DNA of 64,000 bases from Brachybacterium sacelli (lineage in GTDB: Bacteria; Actinomycetota; Actinomycetes; Actinomycetales; Dermabacteraceae): the NCBI RefSeq assembly GCF_017876545.1, contig NZ_JAGIOD010000001.1, forward strand, positions 1,674,001 to 1,738,000, given 5' to 3'. The notes below the pieces were generated by a model. The model did not search any database and was not told the DNA's origin. It saw only the letters and a list, made by a program, of their open reading frames with translations. Within the stretch, counting starts at the first letter, position 1, and every line of letters begins with the position of its first letter. Shown here one piece after another: positions 42,068-50,539 of the stretch. Position numbers and translations under genes: made by a program.

Positions 42068-42637
42068 ATGTCCCGCCAGGATCAGGCCGACGGCCCGGCC
42101 GATCGCACACCGAGCTCGTCACCCTCCATCGAGGATCTCCGCATCGAGAAGATGCTCGGAACGGGTGAGGTCGAGGATCGAGCTCTCGCCCGCTGCGGCC
42201 TCGCACGCATCGACTACGTCGACCACTTCGTGCTCACCACTGCCACCGGAACCCGCGCGACGTCGGAAAGCTGGGCGCGGGCCATGTTCGGCGATGTGCC
42301 CGATCGCGGCGAGCGTCTGATCTGGCAGGGTCTGCTCCAGCTCCGGTTGCGTCCGGGTCCGTCCCCGTCCACCGTCGCAGGCTGGCACATCGCCCGGCGG
42401 GAGAAGCAGTGGATCCGATTGGAGACGTCGTCCTGGGCGGTGCGCGCCGAGCTCGTCATCCACGTCACCGAGCACTCGGTCTCCTTGACGACGTTCCTCC
42501 AGTACGTGCGGTTCGTCGGCCGCCTGGTGTGGACAACGTTGTCGCCGGTCCACCGTCGCCTCACTCCTGGGATCCTGCGGAAGGCCACCGCGACGACGGA
42601 GGATCCTCACCGCGGTCGGCGTCCCCGTCGACCCTGA
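42068..42637 (+). CDS. DUF2867-family protein
   Basis: 189 residues. From about residue 45 the protein matches the DUF2867 pattern (START/SRPBCC-like): DYVDHFVLTT, WQGLLQLRLRPG, GWHIARREKQWIRLETSSW and a terminal VHRRLTPGILRKA helix. No reaction is known for the family. AGAGG lies 8 nt before the ATG; a GTG one codon earlier is possible. It diverges from the TetR gene and shares the nested operator. Confidence 0.75.
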   Translation: MSRQDQADGPADRTPSSSPSIEDLRIEKMLGTGEVEDRALARCGLARIDYVDHFVLTTATGTRATSESWARAMFGDVPDRGERLIWQGLLQLRLRPGPSPSTVAGWHIARREKQWIRLETSSWAVRAELVIHVTEHSVSLTTFLQYVRFVGRLVWTTLSPVHRRLTPGILRKATATTEDPHRGRRPRRP

Positions 42638-42742
42638 CGGGTTCTGCCCGCGGGCCCGCTGCGCCCGCCCGCTCGGTGACCGGGACGGCAAGACCCTGAG
42701 AGGATCGAGGTATCGGACCTTCCAGGATCAGGGGGCGCTGAC

Positions 42743-43804
42743 GTGATCACTCGACGACGCTTCACCGCGCTCGGGGTCGCCGTACCCGCGGCCGCCCTCC
42801 TCGCTGCCTGCACCGAGCCGGGCGATGACCCCGATGCCGGCGCGAGCCCCGGCGATTCCGGGGCCGAGGTCCTCACCACCGGCCTGCAGGCGCCCTGGTC
42901 GATCGCCTTCGCCGGCGAGACCGCGCTGATCAGCGAACGCGACACCGCCCGCGTCCTCGAACTCTCCGCCGACGGGAGCACCCGCGTGATCGGCGAGATC
43001 GACGGCGTCTCACCCGGCGGGGAGGGTGGTCTGCTCGGTCTCGCCGTGCATGAGGGGGAGCTGCTGACGTACCACACCGCGGAGGGCGAGAACCGGATCG
43101 AGCGTCGGACGCTGACCGGATCGGCCGGGTCGTACGGACTCGGCGAGTCCCGCGTCGTGCTCGAGAGCATCCCGTCGGCCGGGGTCCACAACGGCGGCCG
43201 CCTCGCCATCGGGCCCGACGGGATGCTGTACGCGACCACAGGTGACGCCGGGGACCGCGACAGCGCCCAGGGCCCCGGCTCACTGAGCGGGAAGATCCTG
43301 CGGATGACGCCCGACGGGGGAGTGCCCGAGGACAACCCTTTCCCCGATTCGCTCGTGTACAGCCTCGGCCACCGCAACTCACAGGGGATCGCCTGGGCCG
43401 CGGATGATGCGATGTACGCCAGTGAGTTCGGGCAGGACACCTGGGACGAGCTGAACCGCATCGAGGCCGGTGGGAACTACGGCTGGCCCGCGGTCGAGGG
43501 GGTCGCCGACCAGGAGGACTACCGCGATCCGCTCCAGCAGTGGCGCCCCGAGGAGGCCAGCCCCAGCGGCATCGCCATCACCGGCGGGCACCTCTATCTC
43601 GCCAACCTCCGCGGGCAGCGGCTACGGGTGGTGCCTCTGACCGACCCGTCCACCTCCACGGAGCTGCTGGTCGAGGAGCACGGGCGGCTGCGCGACGTGG
43701 TCGTCGCCCCCGACGGCTCGCTCTGGGTGCTGACCAACACCACCGACGGTCGTGGTGATCCTGCCGAGGAGGGCGACAAGATTCTGAGGGTGGCGGCGCA
43801 GTGA
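42743..43804 (+). CDS. PQQ-dependent aldose sugar dehydrogenase-like lipoprotein
   Basis: 353 residues. MITRRRFTAL and a lipobox at Cys23 (LLAAC) indicate an exported lipoprotein. The six-bladed soluble glucose dehydrogenase fold is shown by GGEGGLLGLAV, VHNGGRLAIGPDGMLYATTGD (His catalytic base), GKILRM, SLGHRNSQGIAW and GGNYGWPAVEG. Members oxidise aldoses using PQQ, though some bind no cofactor. No PQQ synthesis gene is in the window. It appears to be a single-gene unit. Confidence 0.88.
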   Translation: MITRRRFTALGVAVPAAALLAACTEPGDDPDAGASPGDSGAEVLTTGLQAPWSIAFAGETALISERDTARVLELSADGSTRVIGEIDGVSPGGEGGLLGLAVHEGELLTYHTAEGENRIERRTLTGSAGSYGLGESRVVLESIPSAGVHNGGRLAIGPDGMLYATTGDAGDRDSAQGPGSLSGKILRMTPDGGVPEDNPFPDSLVYSLGHRNSQGIAWAADDAMYASEFGQDTWDELNRIEAGGNYGWPAVEGVADQEDYRDPLQQWRPEEASPSGIAITGGHLYLANLRGQRLRVVPLTDPSTSTELLVEEHGRLRDVVVAPDGSLWVLTNTTDGRGDPAEEGDKILRVAAQ

Positions 43805-43931
43805 GGACTTCTGCATGCCGCGGTGGACGGGGAGAAGTAGGCGCCTGATCGTCGTGCCCTAGGCCGCGCGCAGACCGCCCATCGCGAACTCGTCCCTTCT
43901 CGCCCGCCGTGATCCGTGTTACGTTCTCGGC

Positions 43932-43953
43932 GGTTGACGGTTAACCGTCAACC
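43932..43953. promoter_or_regulatory. 22 bp perfect palindrome upstream of the FCD-GntR gene
   Basis: GGTTGACGGTT (43932-43942) is followed directly by its exact reverse complement (43943-43953). A TACGTT at 43920-43925 would place the transcription start on the left edge. Position and symmetry fit the operator of the GntR protein encoded at 44006. Confidence 0.7.
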
Positions 43954-44005
43954 AAACGTCGACCGACGATCCGAAGGCACCCCTCGACGGCGAGGACTCT
44001 CGAGC

Positions 44006-44731
44006 ATGGACTCATCGATCTGGACCGCACCGGTCACCTCGGCGCCGAGCGCGCCCAAGCTCGGCGAACATGTCGCGCGCGAACTGCGGCACGCGATCAT
44101 CAGTGGCTCGCTCGGCCAGGGCACGCACCTGGTCGAGGCCCGTCTCTCACAGATGTTCGACGTGAGCCGCGGTCCCGTCCGCGATGCCCTGCAGCGGCTC
44201 ACCGAAGAGGGGCTGGTGGAGTCGCGTCGGCGCGGCACCTACGTCCGAGGTCTCAGCATCGACGACATCGACGAGTTGTACTCCCTGCGCAAGCTCATCG
44301 AGCGGGACACTCTCCTGCGGTGCATGAGCGCCGAGCGGATCGACGTCGACCCTGCTCGGCAGGCACTGGAGAACATGCGATCCGCGCAGGCGGCGCAGAG
44401 TGCCCGTGAGTTCGCCAAGGCGGACCTGGACTTCCACAGCGCGTTCTACACCCTCGCCGGCCATGGCCGTCTCGAGAACATCTGGCAGCAGTACCGACCG
44501 ACCTTCGCCGGGATGCTCGAGGTGACCAACGCCGAGGACCGCGACCTCTCACCGACCTTCCACGACCACGAAGTCCTCCTCGACGCGGTGATCGCCCGCG
44601 ACGAGGACCGCGCCGTCGCGCTGCTGGAGGACCACCTCGAAGGATCCCGACGCCGCATGCTCAGCGCCTACGGCCGCTACCACGACGTCGCCCCCACGTC
44701 ACCCGACGCGGCACCGACGACCTCGAACTGA
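44006..44731 (+). CDS. GntR-family regulator, FadR/FCD subfamily
   Basis: 241 residues. The GntR winged helix lies at about 15-80 (LRHAIISGSLGQGTHLVEAR, MFDVSRGPVRDALQRL). It is followed by an FCD ligand domain (about 90-220) with metal-binding histidines plausible in DLDFHSAFYTLAGH and HDHEVLLDAVIARDE. FCD regulators respond to organic acids and sugar acids. A 22 bp palindrome lies 53 nt upstream. The tripartite tricarboxylate transporter genes begin 103 nt downstream on the same strand, so it is their likely repressor. Confidence 0.92.
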   Translation: MDSSIWTAPVTSAPSAPKLGEHVARELRHAIISGSLGQGTHLVEARLSQMFDVSRGPVRDALQRLTEEGLVESRRRGTYVRGLSIDDIDELYSLRKLIERDTLLRCMSAERIDVDPARQALENMRSAQAAQSAREFAKADLDFHSAFYTLAGHGRLENIWQQYRPTFAGMLEVTNAEDRDLSPTFHDHEVLLDAVIARDEDRAVALLEDHLEGSRRRMLSAYGRYHDVAPTSPDAAPTTSN

Positions 44732-44833
44732 TCGACCCGCCGGCGTCCCGGGCGCCGCCCCCGCGCCCGTCACGGAATCCCGACGATGCGGCTCCAGTTC
44801 CGCCAGTGCACCGAACACGAAGGAGTGTCCACC

Positions 44834-45778
44834 ATGAAGGTCTCCCGCAGATCCACACTGATCGCAGCACCCGTCCTGGCCGGACTCGTCGGCTGCTCGA
44901 AGGTGTCCGAGGAGGGTGCGGACTACCCCACCGATGACCTCAGACTGATCATTCAGGCGGACCCGGGCGGCGGCTCGGATCTCTCCAGCCGCGCCCTCGC
45001 GAAGGAGATGGAGTCCGAGCTCGGCGTCTCGGTGGTCCCCGAGAACATGCCGGGAGCAGCCGGTGCCATCGCCATGGAGTACGTCGGCGAGCAGCCGGCG
45101 GATGGGTACGTCATCGGATTCTGCCCGGTCGAGATCGCCATGCTGAACACCACCCAGAACGCAGACGTGCTGCCGGAGAACTACACCTTCATCGGGCAGA
45201 TCATGCTCGCTCCCGGTGTGATCAGCGTGGCGGCCGACAGCCCCTACGCGACGCTCGAGGATCTCATCGAGGCCGGAGCCTCCGAGGCCCTGACCGTGGG
45301 GACCGCAGGGGCAGGATCGATCTGGGAGGCCGCCACGCTGGGGGTGAACTCCCAGGCCGGCACCCAGTTCAGCCCCGTGCCATATGACGGGGGAGCGCCC
45401 GCGGTTGCGGCCGCGGCCGCTGGGGAGACCGACGCAGCGGTCTCCGGCGCCGGTGAGGCGATCGCCCAAGGCGACTCGGTGCGGATCCTGGGGATCATGC
45501 ACGACGAGACGATGCCCGATCTTCCCGACACACCCACCTTCGCGGAGGCGATCGGCGAAGACATCCAGTTCGGCGGATGGGGTGGCATCTACACCGCCGC
45601 CGACCTTCCCCAGGGCGTCCTGGCCACGCTCGAGGCAGCGGTCAGGACCGCCGTCGAATCGGACTCCTACCAGGAGTTCCAGGAGAACGCGGGGAATCTC
45701 GTGGTCCACAAGGACGCCGAGGAGTTCACGACCTTCGTCCAGAAGCAGTTCGAGGAATTCCAGGAGCTGCTGGGGTGA
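44834..45778 (+). CDS. tctC: Tripartite tricarboxylate transporter substrate-binding lipoprotein TctC
   Basis: 314 residues. The lipobox Cys21 (LAGLVGC) follows a short basic start, marking an anchored lipoprotein. TctC/Bug landmarks: LIIQADPGGGSDLSSRALA, VPENMPGAAGAIAMEYV, and PYDGGAPAVAAAAAGETDAA. It binds a carboxylate outside the cell for TctAB. AAGGAG precedes the ATG. tctB starts 36 nt after its stop. Confidence 0.93.
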   Translation: MKVSRRSTLIAAPVLAGLVGCSKVSEEGADYPTDDLRLIIQADPGGGSDLSSRALAKEMESELGVSVVPENMPGAAGAIAMEYVGEQPADGYVIGFCPVEIAMLNTTQNADVLPENYTFIGQIMLAPGVISVAADSPYATLEDLIEAGASEALTVGTAGAGSIWEAATLGVNSQAGTQFSPVPYDGGAPAVAAAAAGETDAAVSGAGEAIAQGDSVRILGIMHDETMPDLPDTPTFAEAIGEDIQFGGWGGIYTAADLPQGVLATLEAAVRTAVESDSYQEFQENAGNLVVHKDAEEFTTFVQKQFEEFQELLG

Positions 45779-45813
45779 CGACATCGGAGACGAGACACGA
45801 GGAAGGAGCGATC

Positions 45814-46383
45814 ATGACCCCTGCGGAGCTCACGCCGGAGCCGGCGAGCGAAGGGACGACGAGCCCGACCGAAGCCGACGACCACCGACCCGCCGGCCCG
45901 GCTCCCTCCCGCTCCCTGGAGATCGGCGTCTCGTTCGGTACGGTCCTCGTCTTCGGCGGGGTGCTCTACCTCGCTATCACCCTGCCGCTGCGCGCAGAGG
46001 CCGCTCCCGGGCAGATCGATGCGCGGTTCTGGCCGACGCTGCTGGCCGGGACGGGACTGGTGATCGCGGTCGGCCGGTTGATCACGTCGACGATCGCGGC
46101 GCCGGAGGAGCGGCGTGACCTCGACGCTCGCCGGCCCGGCGGATTCCGGCGGGTGCTTCTGACCTTGCTCATCACGGCCGCCTTCGTGGCGGTCTGGTCC
46201 GTCGGAGAGGTCGTCCTGGTCGGCTATCGGATCCAGCTCTTCCCGATCGCCATGGTGGTGTATCTGGTCGCTCTCCTCGCCCTGCACGGGGCACGCGGCT
46301 GGAAGCCCTTCGTGCTCTTCCCGATCCCGCTGGCGCTGGGCACCTACCTCCTGTTCGGCATCCTTTTGAGGATCCCGCTATGA
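45814..46383 (+). CDS. tctB: Tripartite tricarboxylate transporter small permease TctB
   Basis: 189 residues. A soluble, Pro/Ala/Glu-rich N-terminal 35 residues precede four hydrophobic segments, the layout of TctB. The DARFWPTLLAGTGLVIA block matches the conserved region after helix one. GGAAGGAG lies before the ATG. The stop overlaps the tctA start (ATGA). Confidence 0.9.
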   Translation: MTPAELTPEPASEGTTSPTEADDHRPAGPAPSRSLEIGVSFGTVLVFGGVLYLAITLPLRAEAAPGQIDARFWPTLLAGTGLVIAVGRLITSTIAAPEERRDLDARRPGGFRRVLLTLLITAAFVAVWSVGEVVLVGYRIQLFPIAMVVYLVALLALHGARGWKPFVLFPIPLALGTYLLFGILLRIPL

Positions 46384-47930
46384 GCGTCATCGCTGACGGG
46401 CTGACCGCTCTCGCCTCGTGGGAAGCCGTGCTGTGCCTCTTCCTGGGCCTCGGCCTCGGTCTCCTGGTCGGTGCGTTCCCCGGGGTCACAGCCACCATGG
46501 CCGTGGCGCTCGCCTCCGGCTTCACCCTGAGCCTCGACCCGGTCGCCGGCCTCTGCGTCCTGTTGACGATCTATGTCGCCGCGAACTTCGGCGACCGCAT
46601 CCCCGCGATCCTCATCAACACCCCTGGGACTCCCGCGTCCATCGCGACGACCCTCGACGGGTATCCGATGGCGAAGAAGGGCCAGGCCGGCATCGCCCTC
46701 ACGCTCTCAGCTTTCGTCTCTGCGGCCGCCATCCTCCTGAGCATGGTCGTCTTCGCGACCGTGGCGGTGCCCGTGGCCACGCTCGCACGCGACTACTTCG
46801 GCTCCCCGGAGCTGTTCGCCCTTGTCGTCTTCGGCCTGACCGTGATGATCGGCATCTCCTCGAAGTCGGTGCTCAAGGGAATGTTCGCGGGCATCATCGG
46901 CTTGCTGCTGGGGACCGTCGGGCTGTACGCCGCGACAGGCGACCAGCGGTTCACTTTCGGCATCCCAGAGCTCGCGAGCAACGAGGGGGTGCCGTTCATC
47001 GCTGTGATCATCGGCCTCTTCGGGGTGGCGGAGCTCTTCGACCAGATGCTCACGTACGCTCCGAGCCGGACCAAGCCGATCTCCTCTCTCGGCCGGTGGT
47101 GGCCGAACCGCTCCGAGCTCCGCGGCTCCGCGAAGCCCTTCGGCATCTCGGCCGTGGTCGGGCTGGTGACGGGACTGATACCCGCTGCAGGCGGGGACAT
47201 CGCGGGCCTCATCGGATGGGACCGGGCCAAGCGCGCCTCCAAGAACGGCGCCACCTATGGCACCGGCAACTACGAAGGAGTGGTCGCCTCGGACACCGCC
47301 TCGAGCGCCACGCTCGGTGGCTCCTTGACGACGACCATGGCGCTCGGGATCCCCGGCGATTCCGTGATGGCGGTGATGATCGGCTCCATGCTCGTATGGG
47401 GACTGAATCCCGGGCCGGGACTGTTCACCTCGCGACCGGACCTGGTCGTCACCATGACCGCGATCATGGTGATCGCGGTGGCGCTCTCCCTCGTCGCGAG
47501 TCTGCTGCGTCTGCGCGGGATGGTGAAGCTCCTCGACACCCCCAACCACTACCTGTGGCCGGTGATCCTGGTGTTCTGCATGGTCGGCACCTACGCCACC
47601 ACGAACAGCATCTTCACGGTGGTCATCATGCTGATCGCCGGGGTGGTCGGCGTCGTCCTCAAACGCCTGCAGATCCCCGCCGGACCGATCGTGCTGGGCC
47701 TGCTGCTTGGACCGATCGCCGAGGAGAACCTCGCCCGCACCCTGGTGCTCCAGGGCGACTCCGGCTTCTTCGGGGTGTGGAGTCCAGTCGCTCTCGGGTT
47801 CTTCGCCCTGGCAGCTCTGTCCCTTTTGGTGCCACTCCTGCAGAGGCGCACCACGGTGGTTCCGGAGCCCGGCGCCGCCGAGTCGGACGACCCCGCCGAC
47901 GCGCAGCAGCACCACGGGCCCCCCACCTGA
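46380..47930 (+). CDS. tctA: Tripartite tricarboxylate transporter large permease TctA
   Basis: 516 residues with about eleven to twelve hydrophobic segments, standard for TctA. Conserved blocks: LLVGAFPGVTATMAVALASG, AILINTPGTPASIATTLDG, GLIPAAGGDIAGLIGWDRAK, and TMALGIPGDSVMAVMIG. These carry the repeated pore motifs of the family. It moves a di- or tricarboxylate or sugar acid with a cation. The C-terminal tail is hydrophilic. It overlaps tctB and is followed, 44 nt on, by a DapA-family gene that probably processes the imported acid. Confidence 0.95.
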   Translation: MSVIADGLTALASWEAVLCLFLGLGLGLLVGAFPGVTATMAVALASGFTLSLDPVAGLCVLLTIYVAANFGDRIPAILINTPGTPASIATTLDGYPMAKKGQAGIALTLSAFVSAAAILLSMVVFATVAVPVATLARDYFGSPELFALVVFGLTVMIGISSKSVLKGMFAGIIGLLLGTVGLYAATGDQRFTFGIPELASNEGVPFIAVIIGLFGVAELFDQMLTYAPSRTKPISSLGRWWPNRSELRGSAKPFGISAVVGLVTGLIPAAGGDIAGLIGWDRAKRASKNGATYGTGNYEGVVASDTASSATLGGSLTTTMALGIPGDSVMAVMIGSMLVWGLNPGPGLFTSRPDLVVTMTAIMVIAVALSLVASLLRLRGMVKLLDTPNHYLWPVILVFCMVGTYATTNSIFTVVIMLIAGVVGVVLKRLQIPAGPIVLGLLLGPIAEENLARTLVLQGDSGFFGVWSPVALGFFALAALSLLVPLLQRRTTVVPEPGAAESDDPADAQQHHGPPT

Positions 47931-47974
47931 CAGTTCCCGCACCCATCCACGCATGCCCAGGAGGCACGACACCC

Positions 47975-48841
47975 ATGGCCACACAGAACTACCGCCCCGA
48001 GGTCATCACGGCCGTACCGACCGGATTCACCCCCACCGGAGAGGTCGATCTCGAGGCCTCGCGCGCTATCCTCGAGTTCGTCGCCGCCTCCGGGAACGAA
48101 GGCGCCTTCCCGCTCGGCACGACAGGTGAGTTCCCCTCACTGAGTCGACAGGAACGGGGAGGGCTCGCCGCGCTGGCCGTGCAAGTCCTCAGCCCCCACA
48201 TGCGCGTGATCGTGCACGTCGGCGCGGCCAGCCTTTTCGAGGTGCTTCGTCACATCGAGCAGGCCCGCGAGGCGGGCGCTCGGGAGATCGCAGTGCTGAC
48301 CCCCTACTACCTCCCAATCACAGACCAGGCGCTGCTCGACTTCTTCACAGCCGTCGACCGCGCCTCGTCGGGGCTGCGCGTATTCGTGTACGTCTACGCG
48401 AAGAGGTCGAACAATGCCGTCTCCCCACGCGTGATGCAGGACCTCTCGAGGCTGCCGAACATCGCGGGGGCGAAGGTGAGCGAGGAGCCGCTTTCTCTGT
48501 TGGGGGAATACCGCGACGTGGTACCCGAGGACTTCACTCTCTACACCGGCGCGGACCGGGACCTCCTCGGGGTAAGCGAGCACGGTGCGCAGGGCGTCGT
48601 CTCCGGCGTCTCCTCGGTGCTGCCGAAGCCCTTCCGGGCCGCCGCAGAGGGGGCGCGGAGTCGTGACGAGGTCCAGGCCGACGTCGACCAGGCCGTCAGC
48701 GCGATCGCCGGCGACGTGGGGCGCATGCACTACGCCTACGAGTTGCTCGGCGTGCGGTCCGGGACCTGCAGGATGTCGATCGAGGCGCCGGACGAGCAGG
48801 CGCGGGCGGCCGTCGAGGAGGCCGTCACGACCCTCGGCTGA
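47975..48841 (+). CDS. DapA-family (DHDPS/NAL) aldolase or dehydratase
   Basis: 288 residues of the dihydrodipicolinate synthase/N-acetylneuraminate lyase superfamily. Landmarks: AFPLGTTGEFPSLS (the G-T-T-G-E carboxylate loop), a Tyr-containing strand FVYVYAKR, and the Schiff-base lysine in IAGAKVSEE. The usual NIPxRT after the Tyr strand is replaced by KRSNN, so it is not DapA itself. Clustering with GntR-FCD and Tct genes suggests a 2-keto-3-deoxy sugar acid aldolase or a dehydratase acting on the imported acid. GGAGG lies about 10 nt before the ATG. Confidence 0.87.
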   Translation: MATQNYRPEVITAVPTGFTPTGEVDLEASRAILEFVAASGNEGAFPLGTTGEFPSLSRQERGGLAALAVQVLSPHMRVIVHVGAASLFEVLRHIEQAREAGAREIAVLTPYYLPITDQALLDFFTAVDRASSGLRVFVYVYAKRSNNAVSPRVMQDLSRLPNIAGAKVSEEPLSLLGEYRDVVPEDFTLYTGADRDLLGVSEHGAQGVVSGVSSVLPKPFRAAAEGARSRDEVQADVDQAVSAIAGDVGRMHYAYELLGVRSGTCRMSIEAPDEQARAAVEEAVTTLG

Positions 48842-48861
48842 CCGCCGGGTGGCCGCTCCGT

Positions 48862-49236
48862 CTATGCCGGGCCCGCCTCGGGATCGTCCTCGTCCCTCAG
48901 CATGTCCCGCATCGAGGCCCGGAGCGTCGGCGTGACCTTCAGGGGGACCTCCTGATCGACCAAGCCGTGATGGCCCAGCCAGAGGGTGAGCACCGTGCCG
49001 GTGGGAGTCGTCGAGATGTGGAGGTCGAGGAGCTCTGAGGCGGCCTCCGGGCCGACAAGGAGCTCGTCGTCCTGGACGGAGTGCGCCTCACCCGCGCGCA
49101 GCTGCAGCCCGTGCGCGGAGCAGACGTCGAAGGAGTGGTGGTCGAACTCGAACCATTCCTGCGGCATCGACCTGCAACCCCGAACCTCGCACTGCACGGG
49201 GAACGCGTTGGCGTGACGCCTGGCACTGAATCGCAT
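48862..49236 (-). CDS. Hypothetical protein with putative zinc site
   Basis: 124 residues. The N-terminal half contains CEVRGC (about 16-21) and HHSFDVCSAHG (about 33-43), a Cys/His arrangement that could bind zinc. The C-terminal half is beta-rich and acidic. No family recognised. It converges with the DapA-like gene, only 20 nt away. Confidence 0.6.
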   Translation of the reverse strand: MRFSARRHANAFPVQCEVRGCRSMPQEWFEFDHHSFDVCSAHGLQLRAGEAHSVQDDELLVGPEAASELLDLHISTTPTGTVLTLWLGHHGLVDQEVPLKVTPTLRASMRDMLRDEDDPEAGPA

Positions 49237-49328
49237 GATCGCGGCTCCCTCCTACTCCACCGTAGGCCCGCGGGGTGCTTCCGCCCAAGAAGCCCGACCG
49301 GTCGGATGAGAGGACGGCGGAAGCCCGC

Positions 49329-49973
49329 TCAGCGCCGCCAGAAGAAGCAGTGCGTGGCCCCGCTGGCAGCCGTGATCTGCTCGAGATGGAAGCGGTCGGT
49401 GAGCTCTTCCGGGTTCTCCCACAGGCGCAGTCCCGTTTCGTACTCCAGCGGAGCGATCGCCACGTGCATCTCGTCGACGAGGTCCGCCTCGAGGAATTCG
49501 CGCAGCGTGGTGACGCCGCCGCCGATGCGCACGTCCTTCCCGTCGGCCGCGTCCTTCGCACGGGCCAGCGCCTCCTGCGGGGAAGCGTCGAGGAAGTGGA
49601 AGGTCGTCTCGCCGAGGGTGAGATCGGGGTGCGGATGGTGGGTGAGCACGAACACCGGGGTGTGGAACGGGGGCTCCTCTCCCCACCAGCCGATCCAGCC
49701 GTCGTCGGGCCAGGGACCGCGCTGGTGCCCGAACTTGTGACGACCCATGATCTCGGCACCGATGCCGTGGGCGAAGTCGCGGGTGAAGTAGTCCTCGAGC
49801 CCGCGCGTACCGCCCGGCTCGGCACGGGCGGGGACGGACGCGGTCTCCAGCGCCCAGGCCATCAGCTCACCAGGGTTCACGTGCCCGAAGGGCTGCTCGA
49901 GGCTCTGATCCTCCCCGGCGCCGATGCCGTCACGGGAGACGGTGAAGTTCTGGACTCGGACTCTTTGCGTCAT
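49329..49973 (-). CDS. Dihydrofolate reductase-family protein (RibD C-terminal type)
   Basis: 214 residues. The RibD_C/DHFR-like fold is indicated by VRVQNFTVSRDGIGAG at the start, GAEIMGRHKFG (cofactor loop), PVFVLTHHPHPDLTLGETTF and VRIGGGVTTLREFLEADLVDEM (NADPH-binding GGG motif). Such stand-alone proteins in actinobacteria are reductases of unknown substrate, not folate enzymes. The ATG at 49973 begins directly at the first strand. Confidence 0.87.
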   Translation of the reverse strand: MTQRVRVQNFTVSRDGIGAGEDQSLEQPFGHVNPGELMAWALETASVPARAEPGGTRGLEDYFTRDFAHGIGAEIMGRHKFGHQRGPWPDDGWIGWWGEEPPFHTPVFVLTHHPHPDLTLGETTFHFLDASPQEALARAKDAADGKDVRIGGGVTTLREFLEADLVDEMHVAIAPLEYETGLRLWENPEELTDRFHLEQITAASGATHCFFWRR

Positions 49974-50051
49974 CGCGCACTTCCTGAAGGAGATCCTGGA
50001 CGACCTGCCCGCCCCATCACGCCCCCGCACGGGCCATCCGTCGACGCGGGG

Positions 50052-50138
50052 TCACAGGTACGGCCGGGTGATCAGCTCCAGGTAGCGGCCCGACGGGTCG
50101 AGCAGGTGGACGCCGCGACCGCCGTGCTCGTGGATACG
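50052..50138 (-). pseudogene. C-terminal remnant of a VOC (glyoxalase/bleomycin-resistance) protein
   Basis: 28 codons read RIHEHGGRGVHLLDPSGRYL then ELITRPYL and stop, the standard end of a VOC-fold protein (a DPSG/DPDG turn followed by LELITRPY). The codon before it is an in-frame TAG, and no start exists. Most of the gene is lost. Confidence 0.65.
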
Positions 50139-50239
50139 CTACCGCGGGCCGGGACGGGTATCCAGGGGAAGCGGGGCATCGACTCGTGACCGGCACCCGA
50201 CGCGGGGCCGCGGCGGTCACGGGTCGACGCGCGTCGGGG

Positions 50240-50452
50240 TCAGTCGGTCTTGTCCTTGTTCCCGAACATGCCGTCGACCGCGCCCTTGACGCTGTCCCGG
50301 GCATCCTGGGCCTTGCCCTTGAGAGCGGCCTTGCCCTGCTCGGCCCGGCCCTCGGCCTCGGTCTCCTTGTCGCCGGTCAGCTTGCCGAGGCCTTCCTTGG
50401 CCTCGCCGCCCAGCTTGTCCTTCGAGTTCTCGAACTTCTCTTCGCTGCTCAT
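50240..50452 (-). CDS. CsbD-family stress protein
   Basis: 70 residues, rich in Lys, Glu, Asp and Gly, with the CsbD pattern NSKDKLGGEAKEGLGKLTGD and GKAQDARDSVKGAVDGMFG. In Bacillus and others the family is induced by general stress and is probably largely unfolded; its molecular role is unknown. AGGAGG lies before the ATG. It is a single-gene unit. Confidence 0.9.
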   Translation of the reverse strand: MSSEEKFENSKDKLGGEAKEGLGKLTGDKETEAEGRAEQGKAALKGKAQDARDSVKGAVDGMFGNKDKTD

Positions 50453-50539
50453 CGGTGCCTCCTGGCGGTGATGTGACGACGGACATCGTCCGGTCCGCCG
50501 AGCATAGGACCCACGGCGCCGCCGCCACCGACCTGCCGG

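Noticed and set aside
46707..47984. A 425-codon minus-strand frame
   Set aside because: Antisense to tctA; repetitive charged composition and no family pattern.
47975..48841. Assignment of the DapA-family gene as lysine-pathway dihydrodipicolinate synthase
   Set aside because: The motif after the Tyr strand differs from DapA, and the gene belongs to a GntR-Tct catabolic module rather than a lysine operon.
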